From positions 1 to 5,145 of the forward strand of contig JBGPND010000302.1 of assembly GCA_041487355.1 (NCBI GenBank): a stretch of DNA of 5,145 nt, read 5' to 3'. The translations under genes and the position numbers were made by a program. Below, one piece after another: positions 1-5,145 of this stretch. Position 1 is the first letter of the stretch; each line of letters begins with the position of its first letter. Origin of the DNA: JAMXLO01 sp041487355. GTDB taxonomy: Bacteria > Pseudomonadota > Alphaproteobacteria > Acetobacterales > Acetobacteraceae. The notes under the pieces are model-generated. The model saw only the letters and a list, made by a program, of their open reading frames with translations, ran no database searches and had not been told where the DNA came from.

Positions 1-2264
<2,264 letters not shown>

Positions 2265-2322
2265 CCAATTATCAAGCGGCGTCTGCTGGACTGCCGGGAT
2301 CCCACTGCATTAGGCTCCGGTC

Positions 2323-2619
2323 ATGAACGCTGTTCCGTTCGACACGCTGAAGATGGCCCAGCGCCTCGAGGCAGCCGGTTTTGCGGCCCCCCAGGCAGCA
2401 GGCGCCTCCGAAGCCCTGGCCGAGGCGCTGACCGGTGCTGATTTGGCGACCAAGGCAGACATCGCCGGGACCAGGGCGGACCTGGCTTCTGTGGAAGCCG
2501 GGCTGTTGGCGGCGCTGGAGCTTCTGCGGCGGGACATGACGATCAAGCTGGGCGGGTTCATCTTCGTGGCAGTCGGTGTGTTGCTCGCCGCGATGCGGTA
2601 CATGACGCTGCATCCATAG
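2323..2619 (+). CDS. Small coiled-coil, single-pass membrane protein (DUF1640-like)
   Basis: This is a 98-residue protein. Its N-terminus (FDTLKMAQRLEAAGF, about 6-20) and the following Ala/Glu-rich stretch resemble small bacterial proteins of the DUF1640/CCDC90-like type, which share a head (FDTLK), a coiled coil (LATKAD) and a tail anchor. The coiled coil is predicted at about 41-75, including LATKADIAGTRADLASVEAGL. A single hydrophobic segment lies at about 77-91 (GGFIFVAVGVLLAAM), followed by a short tail with one arginine. The protein is probably anchored in the inner membrane by its C-terminus, with the coiled coil driving oligomerisation. The function is unknown. The gene starts 58 bases after polA and is probably separate from it. 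The ATG was chosen because the family head begins right after it, although the Shine-Dalgarno is weak (AGG near 2310). The family assignment is from memory of the pattern; the topology is seen directly. Confidence 0.8.
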   Translation: MNAVPFDTLKMAQRLEAAGFAAPQAAGASEALAEALTGADLATKADIAGTRADLASVEAGLLAALELLRRDMTIKLGGFIFVAVGVLLAAMRYMTLHP

Positions 2620-2642
2620 CGCCGGGCCTGCCCACCATTGCG

Positions 2643-2672
2643 TTGACAAAACCTGCACCGCGTCCCGATGCT
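2643..2672 (+). promoter_or_regulatory. Candidate sigma-70-type promoter for the TIR ORF
   Basis: A perfect TTGACA box lies at 2643-2648. An 18-base spacer leads to GATGCT at 2667-2672, which matches TATAAT at only three positions, including the second A and the final T. Transcription would start around 2679, about 17 bases before the TIR start codon. The -10 is poor, so the call rests mainly on the consensus -35 in a GC-rich gap just upstream of a gene. Confidence 0.35.
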
Positions 2673-2695
2673 GTGCGCCAAAGGCGGGCACGGTG

Positions 2696-2947
2696 ATGAA
2701 GGCGTTCGTCAGCTACAGCCATGCGCAGGGCGACTGGGTGTGGGACCGGCTGGTGCCGTGCCTGAAGGCTGGCGGCGCCGAGGTGCTGATCGACCGCGAG
2801 CGGTTCCGCGCCGGCGGTGGCGTCTACCGGCAGATGGACGCGACGCAGGACCAGGCGGACAAGCACGTGCTCGTGCTGTCGGCGGAGTATCTCGCCAGCA
2901 CGCCCTGCCAGCACGAGATGCAGCGCTGGCTGCGCGAACGCGGTTGA
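2696..2947 (+). CDS. Short TIR-domain protein, probably C-terminally truncated
   Basis: This is an 83-residue ORF that matches the first part of a bacterial TIR domain (TIR_2-like). Strand A and its loop are at 2-9 (KAFVSYSH), with helix A at about 13-25. Strand B and the following loop are at 28-40 (AEVLIDRERFRAG). Strand C is at about 57-62 (HVLVLS), followed by S68-T-P-C71-Q-H-E74. E74 aligns with the glutamate that is catalytic in NAD-cleaving TIR domains. A full TIR domain is about 130-150 residues. The stop at 2945 removes strands D and E and the last helices, and none of the three forward frames over the next 90 bases restores them. The ATG at 2696 is preferred over the GTG at 2693 because MKAFVSYSH is the usual TIR beginning and AAGGCGGG (2681-2688) lies at a proper distance. 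It may be a decayed gene, a minimal domain, or a product needing a partner. The TIR identity is solid but activity is doubtful. Confidence 0.75.
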   Translation: MKAFVSYSHAQGDWVWDRLVPCLKAGGAEVLIDRERFRAGGGVYRQMDATQDQADKHVLVLSAEYLASTPCQHEMQRWLRERG

Positions 2948-3023
2948 TCATCCGCCGTGCGCCACCCACCGCCGCGCGCGACTCGGCCGCCGCGTGCCAT
3001 GCTCACGGCACACTCGGCTCCCT

Positions 3024-3032
3024 GGAGGAGGG
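3024..3032 (+). promoter_or_regulatory. Strong Shine-Dalgarno of the UPF0149 gene
   Basis: GGAGGAGGG ends four bases before the ATG at 3037. The frame is open upstream to 2668, but the translated upstream part has shadow-ORF composition, so this site decides the start. Confidence 0.85.
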
Positions 3033-3036
3033 AAAC

Positions 3037-3678
3037 ATGATCGAACCCATCCCGCTCGACGGCCCGATCGACCTCGCGGCGCTCGACGACTTCCTCGATT
3101 CCGAGCGGGCGCCGCCCGAATGCATGCAGCTCGCCGAGCTCGACGGGTTCCTCGCCGGCATCGTCGCCGGTCCCGAAATGATCCCGCCGAGCGTCTGGCT
3201 GCCGATGATCTGGCGCGACGGCGAGCCCGACTACGCCGACATCGCAGAGATGCAGGCGATCCTCGGCACCATCATGCGCCGCTACAACGAGATCATCCAC
3301 CTCCTGGATTCCGCTGACGACATGTATCGACCGGTGCTGGTCGAACAGGAGGACGGCAGCCTTGATGCCAGTGACTGGGCCATCGGCTTCCTGGAGGCCA
3401 TGGCGATGTGCCAGGAAGGGTGGGAGAAGCTGATGCGCGATCGTCGCGCTGGCGCATTGATGGTGCCGATCATGCTGATTGCCAGCACCACCGACAGGGC
3501 CGATCTGCCGCTCGACGAAGACGAACGCCTGCCGGACGCCGAAATGGCGAAGCTGCTTGCCCAGGCCCCCCAGATGCTGGGCCTGTGCGTCACCGGCATG
3601 CGGGCCTTCTTCCAGGCGCGCCGCAAGCAGCCTCGGCGCACGAGCACGTCCCGCGTCTGGCGCAAGCGGCGTGGATGA
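3037..3678 (+). CDS. UPF0149/YecA-family protein
   Basis: This is a 213-residue cytoplasmic protein of the YecA/YgfB-like UPF0149 family, whose biochemical role is not established. Family signatures seen are LAALDDFLDSERAPPECM near the start, then LAELDGFLAGIVAGPEMIPP, followed by SVWLPMIW (about 33-59). A second conserved block is SDWAIGFLEAM, followed by EGWEKLM. The protein is acidic until a strongly basic tail (RRKQPRRTSTSRVWRKRRG). Many YecA-type relatives end with a cysteine-rich SEC-C zinc-binding motif (GRNDPCPCGSGKK type); here it is absent and the basic tail stands in its place. The start is set by the strong Shine-Dalgarno at 3024-3032. The stop TGA (3676-3678) overlaps the ATG of the next gene at 3675, which indicates co-translation with the C13 peptidase lipoprotein. 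The family call is confident; the function is unknown. Confidence 0.88.
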   Translation: MIEPIPLDGPIDLAALDDFLDSERAPPECMQLAELDGFLAGIVAGPEMIPPSVWLPMIWRDGEPDYADIAEMQAILGTIMRRYNEIIHLLDSADDMYRPVLVEQEDGSLDASDWAIGFLEAMAMCQEGWEKLMRDRRAGALMVPIMLIASTTDRADLPLDEDERLPDAEMAKLLAQAPQMLGLCVTGMRAFFQARRKQPRRTSTSRVWRKRRG

Positions 3679-4532
3679 TGCCGGGCGGCGTCCGTCGCGT
3701 CGGTCGCGCAGCCCGCGTCAGGATCGCCGCGGCACGATCGATCGTGCTCGGCATGTGCCTGCTCCTGGCCGCGACATGGCTGACGGCGTGTGCGGACCCC
3801 GGCGGCTCCCAGGCGCAGCAGGCGGCCGTGGCCGCGCTGCAACAAACAGCGAGCACGCAATCCGACCACAGGCGGCTGTTCTACATCGGCCTCGCGCTCT
3901 ATTCGGAATCGTGGTCCGAGAACGATGTCGTGGAGCTCGCCGGTGAGCTGCGGCAGACCGCGGACTACACCGTCGTCCCGCTGATCGCGAGCAACCTCGT
4001 CGCGTCGCCATCGAGGACCTTTCCGGTTGCGGACGATGCGGCGATCGCGGCACTGGTCGGTTCGGCGGCCGAGCAGGCGGGACAGGACGATATCGTGTTC
4101 GTCCATATCAGCACGCATGGCGCGCGCGGCGTATTGGCCAGGAAGATCGGCAACGGCGCGCCGACGCCGCTGACGGCAAGCGAGCTTGCACGCCAACTGG
4201 CGCCGCTCGCCGGACGGCGGATGGTGATTTTCATCTCCGCCTGCTACTCCGGATCGCTGATCAACGACCTGCGTGCGCCAAGCCGCATCATCGTCACCGC
4301 GACGCGCGCGGACCGCAGCTCGTTCGGCTGCGTGGCGGGCCGACGCCACACCTATTTCGGCGAGGCCGAGTTGCGCGGCTTCGCCGAGCGGGACCGCAGC
4401 CTGCGGCAGATCGTCGCCGCCATCCGCGACGATGTCGCACGCATGGAGCGGGCCGATCGGCACACGCCATCCGAGCCGCAGGTGTCGGTCGGCGAAGACA
4501 TGACGGTACTGTACGACGCGCCGGTGTTCTGA
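3675..4532 (+). CDS. C13-family (legumain-like) cysteine peptidase lipoprotein
   Basis: This is a predicted 285-residue envelope lipoprotein with a caspase-fold cysteine peptidase domain (clan CD, family C13). The N-terminus has an arginine-rich stretch (1-22), a hydrophobic core (IVLGMCLLLAATW) and a lipobox LTAC with C39 as the lipidated residue. Ala at +2 gives no inner-membrane retention signal, so the outer membrane is likely. In the domain, H148 lies in FVHISTHG and C190 in IFISACYSGS, forming the expected His/Cys dyad. They are followed by the C13 signature TRADRSSFGC, TYFGEA and a late PSEPQVSVG block. Family members hydrolyse peptide bonds, often after Asn or Asp; the substrate here is unknown. 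The start is one of two tandem ATGs (3675 or 3678). The first overlaps the UPF0149 stop by four bases (ATGA), and no good Shine-Dalgarno precedes it, so translation is probably coupled. The internal ATG at 3753 would leave no charged n-region. Confidence 0.88.
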   Translation: MMPGGVRRVGRAARVRIAAARSIVLGMCLLLAATWLTACADPGGSQAQQAAVAALQQTASTQSDHRRLFYIGLALYSESWSENDVVELAGELRQTADYTVVPLIASNLVASPSRTFPVADDAAIAALVGSAAEQAGQDDIVFVHISTHGARGVLARKIGNGAPTPLTASELARQLAPLAGRRMVIFISACYSGSLINDLRAPSRIIVTATRADRSSFGCVAGRRHTYFGEAELRGFAERDRSLRQIVAAIRDDVARMERADRHTPSEPQVSVGEDMTVLYDAPVF

Positions 4533-4535
4533 GTC

Positions 4536-4547
4536 GAACGATCGTTC
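4536..4547. repeat. 12-base perfect palindrome after the peptidase gene
   Basis: GAACGATCGTTC lies three bases after the C13 peptidase stop. It has no loop and no T-tract, so it is a poor intrinsic terminator; it could be a protein-binding site or chance. It is the only symmetric element I see between the peptidase stop and the intron remnant that converges on it from the other strand. Confidence 0.4.
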
Positions 4548-4569
4548 CGTACCAATAAGGAAGGTTTCA

Positions 4570-4626
4570 ATCGCGGTAGGGACGCGCATTACTGCGCGCC
4601 CCCCGCACAGAACCGTACGGGCGGCA
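4570..4626 (-). other. Group II intron domain V (3' half) and domain VI
   Basis: Read on the - strand, GCCGCCCGTACGGTTC (4626-4611) is the 3' strand of domain V; CGTACGGTTC is a well-known group II ending. Its partner, beginning GAGCCGTA, is missing. Domain VI follows. A ten-pair stem (4602-4593 with 4588-4579, one G-T pair) is capped by a GTAA tetraloop (4592-4589). Three lower pairs (4605-4603 with 4576-4574) flank the unpaired T4578 and A4577, where A4577 is the predicted lariat branch point. The sequence to 4570 (CCGCGAT) fits the family's 3' splice end. Confidence 0.8.
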
Positions 4627-4628
4627 TT

Positions 4629-5009
4629 CCCGGTGACCACCTGCCGCAGCCACCCCCCTTGCTGGGGGATTGGCTGGTGCATCCGCCGCCGCATCGCCTC
4701 CTTCACCGCCAGGAGGTTCGCCTGCAGCCGGTCGCGTCGGGACTTCCGCCAGAGCAGGAACTTGCTCCGCCGCGATTTGCCACAGATGAAGGTGAAACCC
4801 AGGAAGGTGAAGGTTTTCGGTTTGCCCATCCCGCGCTGTTCGCGTCCAACCGCCGCATGGCGGCCGAACATCCCCGGGCTTGACCTGGGGATCAGGCGGG
4901 TCTTCTCCGGATGGAGTGTGAGCACGTACTCTTCCAGACGTGCGCGCATCGCATCGAGGAACCGATGGGCGTCGGCCTCGTGCTCGAAGCCGACCACAAT
5001 GTCATCCGC
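4629..5009 (-). pseudogene. ltrA-like: Group II intron reverse transcriptase/maturase fragment
   Basis: This is an open fragment of 127 codons with no stop or frameshift. It begins at ADDIVVGFE, the end of the YADD catalytic motif of reverse transcriptase; the tyrosine is replaced by an unrelated codon (TGG), and a stop lies just upstream in frame. It continues through LHPEKTRLI, FGRHAA, GKPKTFTFLGFTFICGK (palm/thumb) and RRRMHQPIPQQGGWLRQVVTG (start of the maturase X region). The usual continuation after VVTG, roughly 65 more residues, is gone: the frame runs into intron domain V sequence (NAARTVLCGG). Seven codons at 4889-4869 (PRSSPGM) appear where relatives have about one residue, and they coincide with a palindrome. 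Because the - strand lacks stops, an artificial ORF runs on through the peptidase gene; that part is a shadow. The fragment lacks both ends and should be inactive. Confidence 0.88.
4870..4892. repeat. Palindromic element inside the reverse transcriptase fragment
   Basis: A 9-pair stem (4870-4878 with 4884-4892, one G-T pair) encloses the loop CTTGA. It coincides with extra codons in the maturase fragment and keeps the frame. GC-rich palindromes of the type CCCCGGG-CTTGA-CC-GGGG are, from memory, dispersed repeats in alphaproteobacteria. Confidence 0.7.
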
Positions 5010-5012
5010 CCA

Positions 5013-5035
5013 CGGGTCCGGCCTTCAGCCGGCCC
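5013..5035. repeat. GC-rich hairpin abutting the intron break
   Basis: CGGGTCCGGC (5013-5022) pairs with GCCGGCCCG (5027-5035) with one bulged T (5017), giving nine G-C pairs around the loop CTTCA. It begins at the base next to where similarity to the reverse transcriptase stops. It could be a dispersed palindrome whose insertion interrupted the intron, or sequence that already lay at the deletion point. It has no T-tract. Confidence 0.6.
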
Positions 5036-5106
5036 GAGGACAGGCTCCGCGTAGGATGATCATGTCGCTAGTGTCCTGGTTCAGAAGTTCGCTGGATTGT
5101 GCGTAG

Positions 5107-5132
5107 GGCGGAAAAGCGCAGCGCATTCCGCC
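5107..5132. repeat. REP-like hairpin
   Basis: GGCGGAA (5107-5113) and TTCCGCC (5126-5132) form a perfect 7-pair stem around a GCGC-rich centre. The flanking GTAGG and the AAGCGCAGCGCA core match a short extragenic repeat that I recall from many GC-rich proteobacteria. The stretch 5036-5145 otherwise contains no gene that I can support. Confidence 0.5.
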
Positions 5133-5145
5133 GACGGTGCACGGA

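Larger units (their letters stand above)
4570..5012 (-). mobile_element. Group II intron remnant (3' part, internally deleted)
   Basis: On the - strand this contains an internal fragment of a group II intron reverse transcriptase/maturase, followed directly by the 3' strand of domain V and a complete domain VI. The 3' end is placed at 4570 because the bulged branch-point A (4577) should lie seven to eight bases from it and the intron would then end in AT. The 5' side breaks off at about 5012, just inside the reverse transcriptase active-site motif, against a hairpin. Domains I-III, the first part of the ORF, the ORF end and the catalytic 5' strand of domain V are all missing from what is visible. 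The element cannot splice or move by itself. It lies convergent to the upstream operon and does not interrupt any recognisable gene. Confidence 0.85.

Noticed and set aside
2296..2303. GGGATCCC palindrome after polA as a terminator
   Set aside because: There is no loop, no T-tract and the stem is too short.
2668..3036. Upstream extension of the UPF0149 gene to position 2668
   Set aside because: The extension overlaps the TIR ORF in another frame, has shadow composition, and the strong Shine-Dalgarno at 3024-3032 points to the ATG at 3037.
3282..4997. 571-residue open frame on the - strand
   Set aside because: Only its first 123 residues are real (reverse transcriptase fragment). The rest is antisense to the C13 peptidase and UPF0149 genes and has the Arg/Ala-rich composition of a GC-rich shadow frame.
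5037..5077. AGGACA (5037-5042) and TGTCCT (5072-5077) as possible inverted ends of a small element
   Set aside because: Six bases over a 29-base gap is weak, and no duplication flanks them.

Overview
The window looks like chromosomal DNA from a GC-rich alphaproteobacterium, possibly of the Rhodospirillales/Acetobacteraceae type. The main evidence is the DNA polymerase I. From memory, its linker, its HGHG/HLGHTP segment and its KTGAW-TDASVL segment match alphaproteobacterial PolA better than enterobacterial PolA. A GC-rich palindrome with a CTTGA loop, of a kind I associate with alphaproteobacteria, points the same way. No search was run, so this is a reasoned guess.

Layout. (1) Positions 1-2264, + strand: the last ~752 codons of polA. 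About 175 codons lie upstream of the window. All proofreading and polymerase catalytic residues are present. (2) 2323-2619, +: a small coiled-coil protein with one C-terminal membrane segment (DUF1640-like). (3) 2643-2947, +: a good -35-like box followed by a very short TIR-domain ORF (83 aa). It holds the N-terminal half of a TIR fold and stops after the C-x-x-E motif. (4) 3037-3678, +: a UPF0149/YecA-family protein behind a strong Shine-Dalgarno. Its stop codon overlaps the start of (5) 3675-4532, +: a predicted lipoprotein carrying a C13 (legumain-type, caspase-like fold) cysteine peptidase domain. (6) 4570-5012, - strand, convergent with the operon: the remains of a group II intron. It contains an internal piece of the reverse transcriptase/maturase ORF fused to the 3' half of domain V and an intact-looking domain VI. 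(7) 5013-5145: non-coding sequence with two hairpins, one of them flush against the intron break.

How the parts relate. polA is housekeeping. The rest is an accessory stretch that appears to have accumulated downstream of it. The firm functional link is the translational overlap of the UPF0149 gene with the C13 lipoprotein gene. A TIR fragment next to a caspase-like peptidase recalls prokaryotic immune modules. However, the TIR is incomplete and the peptidase carries a lipoprotein export signal, so a defence role is speculative. The most distinctive structural signals are in the intron remnant: a deletion that fused the ORF to domain V, a palindrome apparently inserted in frame into the reverse transcriptase, and a second palindrome with a matching pentaloop exactly at the other end of the remnant.
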